Position numbers and translations under genes: made by a program | Shown here: piece by piece, positions 1 to 9,955 of the stretch | How positions within the stretch are numbered: the stretch's first letter is position 1 | How the letters are laid out: every line of letters starts with the position of its first letter | Source: an uncultured Litorivicinus sp. | GTDB taxonomy: Bacteria; Pseudomonadota; Gammaproteobacteria; Pseudomonadales; Litorivicinaceae | NCBI GenBank assembly: GCA_902536515.1 | Contig: CACAXU010000005.1 | Location: 1 to 46,511 of the forward strand | Length of the DNA stretch: 46,511 nt | Reading direction: 5' to 3' | Notes under the pieces: generated by a model | The model's input: only the letters and a program-made list of their open reading frames with translations | What the model was told of the DNA's origin: nothing | The model's database searches: none

Positions 1-89
1 TTATTTTTCGTAGCCTTGCTCGTCTCCCCCGCTTCTCCGAAGATGCGCGCAGTACGCGGGCGAAGTGTCAACGACTTTTCACGAATTCG

Positions 90-1316
90 TTACTGCTCGG
101 TCACAGTCACACGAACGAATCGCTTCTTACCGCATTGAAACACATGGGTTTCTAGTGACTTCACGCGATACTGTAAATCTGTTTCAAGCTCGCCATTAAT
201 ACGGACAGCGCCCTGAGTAATGAAGCTCCGCGCCTCAGACGAGCTCTTCGCCAAACCAGTTTCTCTTAACAATACTGCCAATGGGATTCCTCCATCTGCA
301 TCCGCAGCCAATGACATCTCAGGCATCTCATCAGGAATAACCCCGGCTTTAAATTTGTTGCCGGCACTTTTCGATGCGCGCTCTGCCGCTTCAGCACCAT
401 GAAAGCGTGTAATTAGCTCTTTTGCTAGATCGGCCTTCGCGGTATTAGGCGAGATGGCATCCGATTCAACAGACGCCCTCAACGCAACAAGCTCATCATT
501 ACTCTTAAAACTTAATAAATCGTAGTAGCGCCACATCAGCTCATCAGAAATCCCCATGAGCTTTCCATACACGTCACCAGGCGCCTCGTTGAGACCTACA
601 TAATTCCCAAGTGACTTCGACATCTTCTTTTCGCCGTCTAAACCCTCAAGGATCGGCATCATCAAAATTGTTTGCGGCTTTTGGCCTACATCTCGCTGCA
701 GTTCTCTACCCATCAATAGGTTGAACCGCTGATCAGTACCACCAAGCTCTACATCTGCCTCAAGTGCAACAGAGTCGTAGCCCTGCATTAAGGGATAAAG
801 AAACTCATGAATCGAAATCGGTTGCTCAGCCTTGAATCGTTTATTGAAATCGTCGCGCTCGAGCATCCTCGCAACTGTCAATTTCGCCGCCAATCGAACA
901 AATTCCTGAGGCTTAAGCTCATTCAACCAGCGGCTATTAAATTCAACTCGCGTTTTATCTTTATTTAGAATTTTAAACACCTGAGCGGAATAGGTCTCTG
1001 CATTCTGAATCACCTGCTCATCTGTTAACGGTTGACGCGTCTGATTTTTACCTGTTGGGTCGCCTATCAGCCCAGTGAAATCTCCAATCAGAAAAATGAC
1101 CTCATGGCCGAGGTCCTGGAATTGCCGCAACTTGTTTAATAGTACCGTATGACCCAAATGCAGATCTGGCGCTGTTGGGTCAAATCCCGCCTTGATCTTC
1201 AACGGCTGTCCGCTATCCAGCTTGTCCTTTAACTCGTCTAACGGAAGAATCTCATCTGCGCCACGCGCAATCAGATCGATTGCCTCTCGAAGACTACGTC
1301 CATCCACTGTTGCCAT
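90..1316 (-). CDS. tyrS: Tyrosyl-tRNA synthetase
   Basis: 408 aa ORF with [13 protein letters not shown] (HIGH-like), KMSKS and a C-terminal S4-like domain ([19 protein letters not shown]). Confidence 0.97.
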   Translation of the reverse strand: MATVDGRSLREAIDLIARGADEILPLDELKDKLDSGQPLKIKAGFDPTAPDLHLGHTVLLNKLRQFQDLGHEVIFLIGDFTGLIGDPTGKNQTRQPLTDEQVIQNAETYSAQVFKILNKDKTRVEFNSRWLNELKPQEFVRLAAKLTVARMLERDDFNKRFKAEQPISIHEFLYPLMQGYDSVALEADVELGGTDQRFNLLMGRELQRDVGQKPQTILMMPILEGLDGEKKMSKSLGNYVGLNEAPGDVYGKLMGISDELMWRYYDLLSFKSNDELVALRASVESDAISPNTAKADLAKELITRFHGAEAAERASKSAGNKFKAGVIPDEMPEMSLAADADGGIPLAVLLRETGLAKSSSEARSFITQGAVRINGELETDLQYRVKSLETHVFQCGKKRFVRVTVTEQ

Positions 1317-1384
1317 AGGTATTCTCAGTTCAATATTTAAAGCGCCATAGTGTACCTAACCTCCATTCTATTTTTATATGCAAC

Positions 1385-2764
1385 ATGCAAATGTTTTGTG
1401 TACACTCCGTTAAACAGATGATTGAGGCCCGAATGCGCAACCTTATCAATCGCTTAGACGCGATACGTCATCCGTTTCCAGGAATTCAAGTTCTTGGTTT
1501 GATCAGTTCCGCCCTCTTCATAACATCGTTGATTCTTTGGCCGGCGGTTGGTGAGACTGGAGATCAGTCTGACCAGACGATGCCGATACCTGCGCTTGCC
1601 AAAACACTCGAGACCAATCAAAAACTCGCTCCACAGGCTGAACCATTTGTCATTCGGGCTGAACGGGTACAGGCCGGCGACTCGCTTTCACGACTGTTCA
1701 TTCGCCAACATCTCAAACCACAGTTATTGCATGCTCTCACTCAAGCTGAGCAGAGCAATCGCCGCATCTCTCGGCTCAATGTTGGCCAAACGATTGAGTT
1801 TCGTTATTCCGGCGAGACTCTCGTCGAGCTCGCTGTTATTCAATCCCCATTTCAACAGACTGTCGCAACCCATGCCGAAGGGGGATGGTCTATCGAACAG
1901 CGACAACGCGATCCAGAGATTTACATCGAACACGCTCACACGACAATCGATAGTTCCCTGTTTATCGCGGGAGCTCGGGCTGGACTCCCTGACAAAGTAA
2001 TTATGGAGCTCGCTGATATCTACGGTCATGTCATTGACTTTGTTCACGAGATACGAAAAGGGGATCAATTCACTGTCATTTTTGAAAAGCATTATCTTGA
2101 TGGGGAGTTTATCGAATACGGCAATATCCTTGCTACTGAGTTTGTAAACTCAGGTGAGTCATTTCTCGCGGTTCGCTATACAGATGGTCAAGGCGACACT
2201 GGCTATTATGATGAAAAGGGTGTCAGCTTAAGGAAAGCCTTTCTCCGAGCACCGCTGAATTTCAGACGAATCAGCTCAAATTTTAGCCACTCTAGAAAGC
2301 ATCCGGTTACGGGGGTCCCACGCCCCCATCGAGGAACAGATTATGCTGCACCAACAGGAACTCCGGTGTATGCATCTGGTGACGGTAAGATCGTCCACCG
2401 GGGAGCCAAAGGAGGATACGGAAAGACTGTTGTGATGAAGCATGGTACGACTGTCACTACTCTTTATGCCCATCTATCTCGCTATGGCAAATTTAGAATT
2501 GGCCAACAAGTTAAACAAGGAGAAACTATAGGTTATGTGGGTTCGACTGGGTTGTCGACCGGACCTCACCTTCACTATGAATTTATTTTCAATGGTGTTC
2601 ACCGAAATCCTCGGACAATTCTCGATAAGTTGCCGAAGGCGAAAACGCTCCCTCAAACAGAAATCAAACGCTTTGAGCATCTGGCGGAACTTTTGATCGC
2701 CTCTTTAAACGCACAGCGAAACAATGCTGAACTGGCTTTTCAAACCATCAACACGCCCGAGTAG
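1385..2764 (+). CDS. M23 family murein endopeptidase (MepM-like), start possibly 1433
   Basis: LysM/OapA-like N-terminal part and LytM domain HRGTDYAAPTGTPVYA...GPHLHYEF; N-terminal TM segment; in-frame ATG at 1433 (MRNLINR) is an alternative start. Confidence 0.92.
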   Translation: MQMFCVHSVKQMIEARMRNLINRLDAIRHPFPGIQVLGLISSALFITSLILWPAVGETGDQSDQTMPIPALAKTLETNQKLAPQAEPFVIRAERVQAGDSLSRLFIRQHLKPQLLHALTQAEQSNRRISRLNVGQTIEFRYSGETLVELAVIQSPFQQTVATHAEGGWSIEQRQRDPEIYIEHAHTTIDSSLFIAGARAGLPDKVIMELADIYGHVIDFVHEIRKGDQFTVIFEKHYLDGEFIEYGNILATEFVNSGESFLAVRYTDGQGDTGYYDEKGVSLRKAFLRAPLNFRRISSNFSHSRKHPVTGVPRPHRGTDYAAPTGTPVYASGDGKIVHRGAKGGYGKTVVMKHGTTVTTLYAHLSRYGKFRIGQQVKQGETIGYVGSTGLSTGPHLHYEFIFNGVHRNPRTILDKLPKAKTLPQTEIKRFEHLAELLIASLNAQRNNAELAFQTINTPE

Positions 2765-3854
2765 ACCGCGTTACGCGATTGGACTTATGAGCGGGACCAG
2801 CCTGGACGGGCTGGATGCCTGCCTTGTTCGAGAGACATTAGATGGATCGCGCATTGAAGTGGTCCAGTCACACGCAAGCGCGTTCTCCGGAGCGATTCAA
2901 GAAGAACTGACCCGAATCATTCAGACTGGCCAAGCCAGCCTTCCAGATCTAGTTCGTTTAGAAGCTGAATATACTGATGTCGTCATTGAACAATGTCTCC
3001 AACTCATCCAAACGAGTCCTGGACCAATCAGCGTGATCGGCTTTCATGGTCAAACGCTATGGCACGATCCTGAGGTAGGATCCACATTGCAAATTGGTTT
3101 CGCTGAGCGTCTTGCCGAAAAAACTGGAGTACCAGTCGCACACCAGTTTCGACGCGGTGATATGGCACGGGGTGGTCAAGGCGCGCCCCTCGCACCTTTG
3201 TTTCATGAAACACACTTTTTTCGCGAGACTGAAAACGTGGCGGTACTCAATTTAGGCGGTATCGCAAATATCTCGCTTCTGATTCCGGGACAACCATCGC
3301 GCGGATGGGACATCGGCCCAGCCAACACACTCGCAGATGTCTGGCATCAAAAACATCGACAGCGACCCTTTGATCGAAATGGCGAATACGCATCAACCGG
3401 TTCGGTCAATCAAGACCTATTAGATGAACTTCTTAGAGATCCTTATTTTGCAAAAAAACCGCCAAAAAGTACTGGACGAGAGTATTTTTCTAAGGCCTGG
3501 CTCGACAAGGCGCTCGAATGCATTCCGCCGCTCGATCCTGCCGACGTTCAAGCGACCTTGAATCAGTTGACAGCCGAGCAGGTGGATAAAGCGTTACCAG
3601 AAGATATTGACATCCTCATCGTCTGTGGAGGCGGCGTCCATAACGCGCATTTAATGGATTTGATCGATGAGACAGTCGACCCACTTGTCGTTACATCGGA
3701 CGCCTTTACTATCAAACCTGACTATGTGGAAGCTGCATGTTTCGGCTGGCTCGGCTTGCAGTGCTTAGATCGCAGACCCCTAGGCACACAAAACATCACC
3801 GGTTCACAAACACCTGGGGTCCTCGGTTCGATCGTACACCCAGTTACAAACTAA
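2724..3854 (+). CDS. anmK: Anhydro-N-acetylmuramic acid kinase
   Basis: [47 protein letters not shown] motifs. Confidence 0.96.
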   Translation: MLNWLFKPSTRPSRPRYAIGLMSGTSLDGLDACLVRETLDGSRIEVVQSHASAFSGAIQEELTRIIQTGQASLPDLVRLEAEYTDVVIEQCLQLIQTSPGPISVIGFHGQTLWHDPEVGSTLQIGFAERLAEKTGVPVAHQFRRGDMARGGQGAPLAPLFHETHFFRETENVAVLNLGGIANISLLIPGQPSRGWDIGPANTLADVWHQKHRQRPFDRNGEYASTGSVNQDLLDELLRDPYFAKKPPKSTGREYFSKAWLDKALECIPPLDPADVQATLNQLTAEQVDKALPEDIDILIVCGGGVHNAHLMDLIDETVDPLVVTSDAFTIKPDYVEAACFGWLGLQCLDRRPLGTQNITGSQTPGVLGSIVHPVTN

Positions 3855-4191
3855 AGCTCGCACCGCACCCACAAGTACTTGAGGCATTTGGATTCTCGAC
3901 AACGAATTGGGATCCAGTTAACGATTCCGAATAATCAACGGTCGAGCCAACCAAATATTGGTATGATAATCCATCAATGACTACTCTCACTCCGTCTTTC
4001 AAGACCTCAGTATCATCTTCCTGATGCTCGTCATCAAAACTAAAGCCGTATTGAAAACCTGAGCATCCACCGCCTGTCACAAAGACTCGAAGATGGAGAT
4101 CAGGATTTCCTTCGCCATCAATTAATTCTTTCACTTTTGAAACGGCACGATCAGTTAAGTTAATCGGAGTCGGTACAAATACTTCTGCCAT
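3844..4191 (-). CDS. erpA: Iron-sulfur cluster insertion protein ErpA
   Basis: A-type carrier with [11 protein letters not shown] and CGCGASF cysteines. Confidence 0.95.
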   Translation of the reverse strand: MAEVFVPTPINLTDRAVSKVKELIDGEGNPDLHLRVFVTGGGCSGFQYGFSFDDEHQEDDTEVLKDGVRVVIDGLSYQYLVGSTVDYSESLTGSQFVVENPNASSTCGCGASFSL

Positions 4192-4197
4192 AATCCC

Positions 4198-5223
4198 TCA
4201 AGGGCTCAATGCGTTCATCGGAAGACCTTCCAGTTCATTCAACCCAAGCATCAAATTCATGTTTTGAATCGCCTGGCCTGCAGCACCTTTTACTAAGTTA
4301 TCGATCACACTCGAAATAATCAACTGCCCAGGTTGCTGTTGATACACTCCGATTACGCATCGATTTGAGCCACGAACCCAGCGTGTTTCTGGATGCTGAT
4401 CGTTTGCCGCGACTCCCACTGAAGGTTCCCCTCGGTATCTCGACCTGAACAGCTCACGCGCATCCGGTAATGATAAGGAGGTAGAGACATATGCAGTGAC
4501 TTCAATCCCTCGAATCATTGGCAGTAAATGTGGAACAAATGTCACTAGGACTTCTTGACCCATTTTAGAAATTTGATGGGTCATTTCTGGCGTATGACGA
4601 TGATCACTTGCTGCGTATGCGTGGAAATTATCGGAGGCTTCAGCAACGATCAAATCCTTACGTGCCGAACGGCCTGCACCGGATGCACCACTCTTCCCAT
4701 CTATTATCACTTGTGGCGCAGAAAGCACACCTTCTTCAATCAAAGGCATCAGCGCGAGTGCTGAGGCCGTCGGATAGCAACCGGGATTTCCAACCAACCG
4801 AGCTCTGGTGATCTCCGCTCGATACTTCTCCGGCAATCCATAGACTGCTTCATCAATCAATTGCGGCGCCCCATGCGTGCCGCCATACGCTGACTCCCAA
4901 AGCTTCAGATCACTGAACCGAAAGTCAGCCGCCAAGTCGATCACTCGAACATGACGATCAACGAGCGCATTAGCTTCATGCATAGCGATCTTATTCGGTG
5001 TCGCGTAGAAGACGAGATCACACTCAGCAAGCGTTTCAATCGAAGGCTCTTCGAAACTCAAGCTGCCATAATGCGACAACCACGGATACAACGAAGCGAC
5101 CGTTTTCCCTACCTCAGATCTTGAAGTAAGGCAACTAACTTCAACACCCGGATGGGTCGCCAACATTCGCAACAACTCGACACCCGTATATCCTGTCCCA
5201 CCTACTATACCAATGCGTTTCAC
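4198..5223 (-). CDS. argC: N-acetyl-gamma-glutamyl-phosphate reductase
   Basis: VKRIGIVGGTGYTGVELLRML and GNPGCYPTA; start placed at GTG 5223 because the longer ORF N-terminus (to 5379) has no family similarity and overlaps the divergent gene. Confidence 0.94.
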   Translation of the reverse strand: MKRIGIVGGTGYTGVELLRMLATHPGVEVSCLTSRSEVGKTVASLYPWLSHYGSLSFEEPSIETLAECDLVFYATPNKIAMHEANALVDRHVRVIDLAADFRFSDLKLWESAYGGTHGAPQLIDEAVYGLPEKYRAEITRARLVGNPGCYPTASALALMPLIEEGVLSAPQVIIDGKSGASGAGRSARKDLIVAEASDNFHAYAASDHRHTPEMTHQISKMGQEVLVTFVPHLLPMIRGIEVTAYVSTSLSLPDARELFRSRYRGEPSVGVAANDQHPETRWVRGSNRCVIGVYQQQPGQLIISSVIDNLVKGAAGQAIQNMNLMLGLNELEGLPMNALSP

Positions 5224-5302
5224 GTGTGATTTCCATCCATTATCAAATTGGGCGCATAATACGCGAAACCGATACAAAAAGCGCAGTCGACAAGGGACGT
5301 CT

Positions 5303-7003
5303 ATGCAAAGCCGCATCAAAGATACCAGTATGGAGCTGCTGATTGTTTTTGGCATGGGAGGGCTCATTGGTACTCTCATTGCCTGGACCTCTAATGCATA
5401 CGTCTCAGGGGTTCAGGTTTTTACAGAACTCCGCGAAAGCAATTCATTTTTCGAGATTTCGTTGGCGGGAAGCCAATTTGAGCTCACCAGTTTAATCTTT
5501 CTCTGGATCGCAGCCTGTCTTGTCATTGTCATCCGCCGAGTATTCGGTGTCATACGGTGGCATGGACCTGCCGACTCCATTTATCATGCGCAGCAATCGA
5601 AAGAGCCTCTCGATATCAAACACGGGATCGCATCAACTTTGACCGCATTTACCAGCGCGGCAGGCGGTGGTTCCGTTGGCCAGTATGGACCATTAGTCCA
5701 CTTTGGTGCGACTCTGGGAATCGCTGTGAAACGGTTTGTCTCATCGAGACTCCCTCACGAAGTCTATTTAGGCTGTGGTGTGGCAGCAGCGATCTCAGCG
5801 GGCTTTGGGGCACCAATTGCAGGCATTGTGTTTGCGCATGAAGCCATATTGCGCCACTTTTCTGTGCGCGCAATTGCACCAATCTCGATTGCTTCAGTCA
5901 CTGCATCAGCGGTCAGTCAGTCGTTTTTCAACACATCAGCGACGTTTAATATTTCAGCATCTGCTCCAGATCTAGTCTCCGTTATCCCAGTACTGATTAT
6001 TGCGTCGCCAATTATCGCAATCGCCGCAATTGTCTACATGGAGGCGCTCCGTCGCTCTGTGGCAATTGCCAAACATACGGGTTGGTCAGCAGAGCGACTT
6101 GTCATCATTGCAGCGACGATCTGCGGCCTAGTGGGTATTTGGATTCCGGAGATTCTCGGGCTGGGTATAGGGACTATCAATGCCATGCTGGATGGAGTGT
6201 ACCAACTGCCTGCACTGATTCTACTTTTGATCACCAAGATTACCATGACTGCGCTGTGTATTGGATTCGGGTTATTTGGCGGCGTCTTTTCTCCTGCTTT
6301 ATTCGTCGGCGTCGCTGTCGGTGGGGTGATCAGCCAGGTAGCCATTTTTCTCGGCGTCCCCGATCTGAGCGTTGCAATCAGTATCGCAGCGATGGCTGCG
6401 GTCGCTGCAAATGTAATCGGCGCTCCAGTTGCAGCAGTATTGATCATACTCGAGCTAACACAATCTTATGCCTACGCGGTCGCCGCACTCATGGCCGTAA
6501 TGGCATCGATGCTTTTGACGCATCGACTGTTTGGTCATTCCTTTTTTGATCGGCAACTTTTGGATCGCGGCATTGATCTTTCGCTAGGACGCGAAGCGAT
6601 TGCTTTATCTCAGCATACGCTTGAAACCCATCTCAGCGACGAATATATCAAAGTTGATGAAACGACTTCGGGTCAAGCGGCTCTAGAACTGATGCGTCAA
6701 GCCGAACAGACCGAAGCCTACGTCGTTTCTGATTCTGGTCGTTTAGCCGGAAAATTATCGGTGCACCAAGCGATTCAAGCCGATAACGAAACCGTCTTTC
6801 AATTTGCTGATGCTGATCCAGTGCTGCTCAATCTCGATGATTCACTCCAACATGCAATGCACACCGTTAGCGACTTTGTTGGAGAATCTGTTCCCATTAT
6901 CGATAGGGAAACTCGAGAACTGCTGGGGGTCATAACAGAAGGTGACTTATTTAAGGCGGTCATCGATGTGCAATCAATAGTCAGACATCAAGAACGCGAC
7001 TGA
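5303..7003 (+). CDS. CLC-family chloride channel/transporter with C-terminal CBS domains
   Basis: CLC fold motifs GQYGPLVHFG (GREGP position), GFGAPIAGIVFAHE, GVFSPALFVG; tandem CBS region at the C-terminus; start taken at MQSRIKD. Confidence 0.92.
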   Translation: MQSRIKDTSMELLIVFGMGGLIGTLIAWTSNAYVSGVQVFTELRESNSFFEISLAGSQFELTSLIFLWIAACLVIVIRRVFGVIRWHGPADSIYHAQQSKEPLDIKHGIASTLTAFTSAAGGGSVGQYGPLVHFGATLGIAVKRFVSSRLPHEVYLGCGVAAAISAGFGAPIAGIVFAHEAILRHFSVRAIAPISIASVTASAVSQSFFNTSATFNISASAPDLVSVIPVLIIASPIIAIAAIVYMEALRRSVAIAKHTGWSAERLVIIAATICGLVGIWIPEILGLGIGTINAMLDGVYQLPALILLLITKITMTALCIGFGLFGGVFSPALFVGVAVGGVISQVAIFLGVPDLSVAISIAAMAAVAANVIGAPVAAVLIILELTQSYAYAVAALMAVMASMLLTHRLFGHSFFDRQLLDRGIDLSLGREAIALSQHTLETHLSDEYIKVDETTSGQAALELMRQAEQTEAYVVSDSGRLAGKLSVHQAIQADNETVFQFADADPVLLNLDDSLQHAMHTVSDFVGESVPIIDRETRELLGVITEGDLFKAVIDVQSIVRHQERD

Positions 7004-7058
7004 TCTTGCCTTTCAACGAAAGTCTTGGTGTACTCCCGTCTCTGTTTTAGGAGGCTAC

Positions 7059-7487
7059 ATGTTTCTTTGGATCAAAGCATTTCACTTGATTGCCGTCGTG
7101 ACTTGGTTTGCGGCATTATTTTATCTTCCTCGACTTTTCGTTTATCACGCTATGACTGACGCAACAGATACAGCTGGAGGCGAGCGCTTCAAACTCATGG
7201 AAAGAAAACTGCTCAATGGCATTATGACCCCCTCAATGATCATCGCAGTTGCACTCGGTATCTGGATGGTGATGCTCGTCCCTAACTATATGTCGCAGGG
7301 ATGGATGCACGCGAAGCTGACTTTTGTGGTGCTACTACTTGGTTACCACCATTGGTGTATGAAAATCGTCAAGACCTTTAGAAATGATGCCAATCACCGC
7401 AGTCACGTTTGGTATCGCTGGTTTAACGAAGCCCCCGTGATTGGATTAATCGCAATCGCTATTTTGGTCATCGTCAAACCATTTTAA
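7059..7487 (+). CDS. hemJ: HemJ-like protoporphyrinogen oxidase (UPF0093)
   Basis: 142 aa, four hydrophobic helices, WIKAFHLIAVVTWFAALFYLPRLFVYH; AGGAGG upstream. Confidence 0.9.
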   Translation: MFLWIKAFHLIAVVTWFAALFYLPRLFVYHAMTDATDTAGGERFKLMERKLLNGIMTPSMIIAVALGIWMVMLVPNYMSQGWMHAKLTFVVLLLGYHHWCMKIVKTFRNDANHRSHVWYRWFNEAPVIGLIAIAILVIVKPF

Positions 7488-8095
7488 TGCGTGGACTGTA
7501 TGCAATTACTGATGCCTTAGTTTTTGATCCCGATGTGTTATCGCGACAAGTAGACGAGGTGATCGATGGTGGCGCAGTGATGATCCAATTTCGTCACAAG
7601 ACAACCGATCACGGTCTCTATCAATCACTCGCTGAGGCAGTGATAGAAACCTGCCATGCAAGTGAGACTCCTTGTATCCTCAATGATCAGATGCACATGG
7701 CGCACACACTTGATGCGAATGGCGCACATCTTGGGCAAACCGATGGATCCTTGAGCGAAGCGCGTCAACTCCTAGGTGATCAAGCGATTCTTGGTCGGAC
7801 CTGCCATAACTCAAAGGGACTCATGGAAGAGGCGATAAGAAACGGCGCATCGTACTGCGCTTTCGGCCGGCTGTTTGAATCTGAGACAAAACCAAATGCA
7901 CACGGTTTGTCCCTGGCCCATTTGACCGAACTTGTTGAACAATGTCCTGTCCCAGTGGTCGCAATCGGCGGTATCACTGCTGATAATGGCAGACAAGTTT
8001 TAGAGACTGGTGTCTCGATGCTCGCGGTATCTGCTGCAGTTTTCCGTGCTGGAGACATCGGCAACGCAGCACGTCGACTCACACAATTATTTTAA
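7487..8095 (+). CDS. thiE: Thiamine-phosphate synthase
   Basis: RGLYAITD, QFRHKT, LNDQMHMA, HLGQTDG, VAIGGIT motifs; TAATG overlap with hemJ. Confidence 0.93.
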   Translation: MRGLYAITDALVFDPDVLSRQVDEVIDGGAVMIQFRHKTTDHGLYQSLAEAVIETCHASETPCILNDQMHMAHTLDANGAHLGQTDGSLSEARQLLGDQAILGRTCHNSKGLMEEAIRNGASYCAFGRLFESETKPNAHGLSLAHLTELVEQCPVPVVAIGGITADNGRQVLETGVSMLAVSAAVFRAGDIGNAARRLTQLF

Positions 8096-8104
8096 GGAAT
8101 CCGC

Positions 8105-9382
8105 ATGTCTAAATCAGAACAACTCTTCGAACGTGCCAGCCATTCAATCGCAGGTGGTGTGAATTCGCCAGTTCGAGCGTTCCGCGCGGTTGGCGGAACA
8201 CCCGTTTTCTTTAGTAAGGCAGAAGGTCCATATTTGTACGATGCTGACGGAAAGCAATACATTGACTATATCGGCAGTTGGGGGCCTATGATTGCTGGGC
8301 ATGCTAACCCACGTGTGTTACAAGCTGTACGTGACGCGATTGAGAATGGCCTGTCATTCGGGGCACCAACAGCGATCGAAACAGACATGGCAGAGCTTGT
8401 AAAATCATTCTTCCCATCCATGGAAAAGCTTCGATTTTGTTCAAGTGGAACCGAGGCGACGATGAGCGCGATTCGTCTTGCGCGTGGCTTCACTGGACGT
8501 GACACCATCGTAAAATTCGAAGGCTGTTATCATGGGCATTCCGACAGCTTGTTGGTCAAAGCCGGATCTGGCGCTCTAACATTTGGCGTCCCCAGCTCAC
8601 CCGGGGTCCCAGCTGATTTAGCGAAACATACGCTGAATCTGCCCTTTAACGATCTTGAAGCAGCCGCTGAGCTCTTCAGGCAACAAGGCGATTCAATCGC
8701 TTGCATTATTATCGAGCCAATCACCGGCAACATGAACATGATCCTACCGCAATCCGAGTACATAGAAGGTCTCCGAAAACTATGTGATCAGTATGGTGTA
8801 GTTCTTATTTTTGACGAAGTCATGACAGGGTTTCGTGTTGCCAAGGGCGGTGCACAAGAACTGGTCAATATTCGGCCGGACCTCACCTGCCTCGGTAAAA
8901 TCATCGGTGGTGGAATGCCAGTTGGTGCATTTGGTGGGCGCCAAGACATTATGGATATGCTGGCTCCACTGGGACCGGTGTATCAGGCAGGAACACTCTC
9001 AGGCAATCCAGTTGCAATGGCCGCTGGGATTGCCACACTGTCTGAATTGTCTCAACCCGGATTTTATGATGCCTTGAGCGCAACCACTGACCACTTCGTT
9101 GCCGGGATGATTTCCACGGCTTCGGATGCTGGTATCGCCATGCAAGGGGTCAGTCGAGGAGGCATGTTCGGGTTATTCTTCGCGGATCAACCTGTTACTT
9201 CGTTTGCCGATGTCACCGCTTGTGACGAGACAATATTTAAGCGTTTTTTCCATCTGATGCTCAATGGCGGTGTCTATCTCGCACCCTCGATGTACGAGGC
9301 AGGATTTGTATCGGCAACACACAGTGAGTCGGTGATTGACGCAACTATCGCTACAGCGAAAGACGCGTTTAAAGCACTTTAA
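8105..9382 (+). CDS. hemL: Glutamate-1-semialdehyde 2,1-aminomutase
   Basis: [31 protein letters not shown] lysine region [17 protein letters not shown]. Confidence 0.97.
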   Translation: MSKSEQLFERASHSIAGGVNSPVRAFRAVGGTPVFFSKAEGPYLYDADGKQYIDYIGSWGPMIAGHANPRVLQAVRDAIENGLSFGAPTAIETDMAELVKSFFPSMEKLRFCSSGTEATMSAIRLARGFTGRDTIVKFEGCYHGHSDSLLVKAGSGALTFGVPSSPGVPADLAKHTLNLPFNDLEAAAELFRQQGDSIACIIIEPITGNMNMILPQSEYIEGLRKLCDQYGVVLIFDEVMTGFRVAKGGAQELVNIRPDLTCLGKIIGGGMPVGAFGGRQDIMDMLAPLGPVYQAGTLSGNPVAMAAGIATLSELSQPGFYDALSATTDHFVAGMISTASDAGIAMQGVSRGGMFGLFFADQPVTSFADVTACDETIFKRFFHLMLNGGVYLAPSMYEAGFVSATHSESVIDATIATAKDAFKAL

Positions 9383-9954
9383 GATCCAGGGGGGCGCGCC
9401 AACTGGCGCGCTTCTGCCGCTCCCGCGGCATCGCCGAGTGCATCCTTCGATCGTGCGATCACGGTATATAAATCGCGCTTCATTGCTTGATCGCTTCCAG
9501 CAAGATCGAGTCCTTGAGTTGCAATACTCACAGCATCCTCCAGGCTCCTCTGCTCCAACCGCAAGCTTGATAATTGGAAATACACCTCGGGCTCAGTTGG
9601 AGCGATCCGTTGGGCACGCTCTAGACGCGCCGACGCACCAGCTAAGTCGCCTGCCGAGCGCAACTCATCAGCTTGTTCGAGGAGTGACAATACAGCGGGT
9701 GGAATTTCATTTTGGTGCTTGGGCTGGTCAATCGGCTCAATTTTTGCCACTGGATCAATCGGTGTCACCTCGTTACGCTCACCTTTTTCACGCTGTATAT
9801 CGGGAGTTGGGACCGAAATGACTCGCGGCGTTTTCGTTACACGATCATCTTCGTTTGCTCGCCATGAGGCGTCGACCACCGGTGGACGCGATACGGGTGC
9901 TTGAGTGCATCCAGCCATGACTGCCAAACACGCTATACCTAACCCTAATCGCAT
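9379..9954 (-). CDS. TPR-containing lipoprotein, LpoP-like candidate PBP1b activator
   Basis: Start at [16 protein letters not shown] (lipobox MAGC); TPR-like repeats ([29 protein letters not shown]); immediately downstream of mrcB. Confidence 0.75.
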   Translation of the reverse strand: MRLGLGIACLAVMAGCTQAPVSRPPVVDASWRANEDDRVTKTPRVISVPTPDIQREKGERNEVTPIDPVAKIEPIDQPKHQNEIPPAVLSLLEQADELRSAGDLAGASARLERAQRIAPTEPEVYFQLSSLRLEQRSLEDAVSIATQGLDLAGSDQAMKRDLYTVIARSKDALGDAAGAAEARQLARPPGS

Positions 9955-9955
9955 C

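Noticed and set aside
1-89. Possible start of an rRNA operon downstream of tyrS, as in some Pseudomonas
   Set aside because: The 89 nt show no recognisable 16S sequence; cannot be supported from this window.
5224-5379. N-terminal extension of the argC ORF (MRVPMSPPMPKTIS...)
   Set aside because: Opposes the CLC gene start, lacks ArgC similarity; GTG at 5223 gives a canonical ArgC N-terminus.
6034-6447. Long antisense ORF within the CLC gene
   Set aside because: Low-complexity mirror of a hydrophobic CDS, no RBS or family; spurious.
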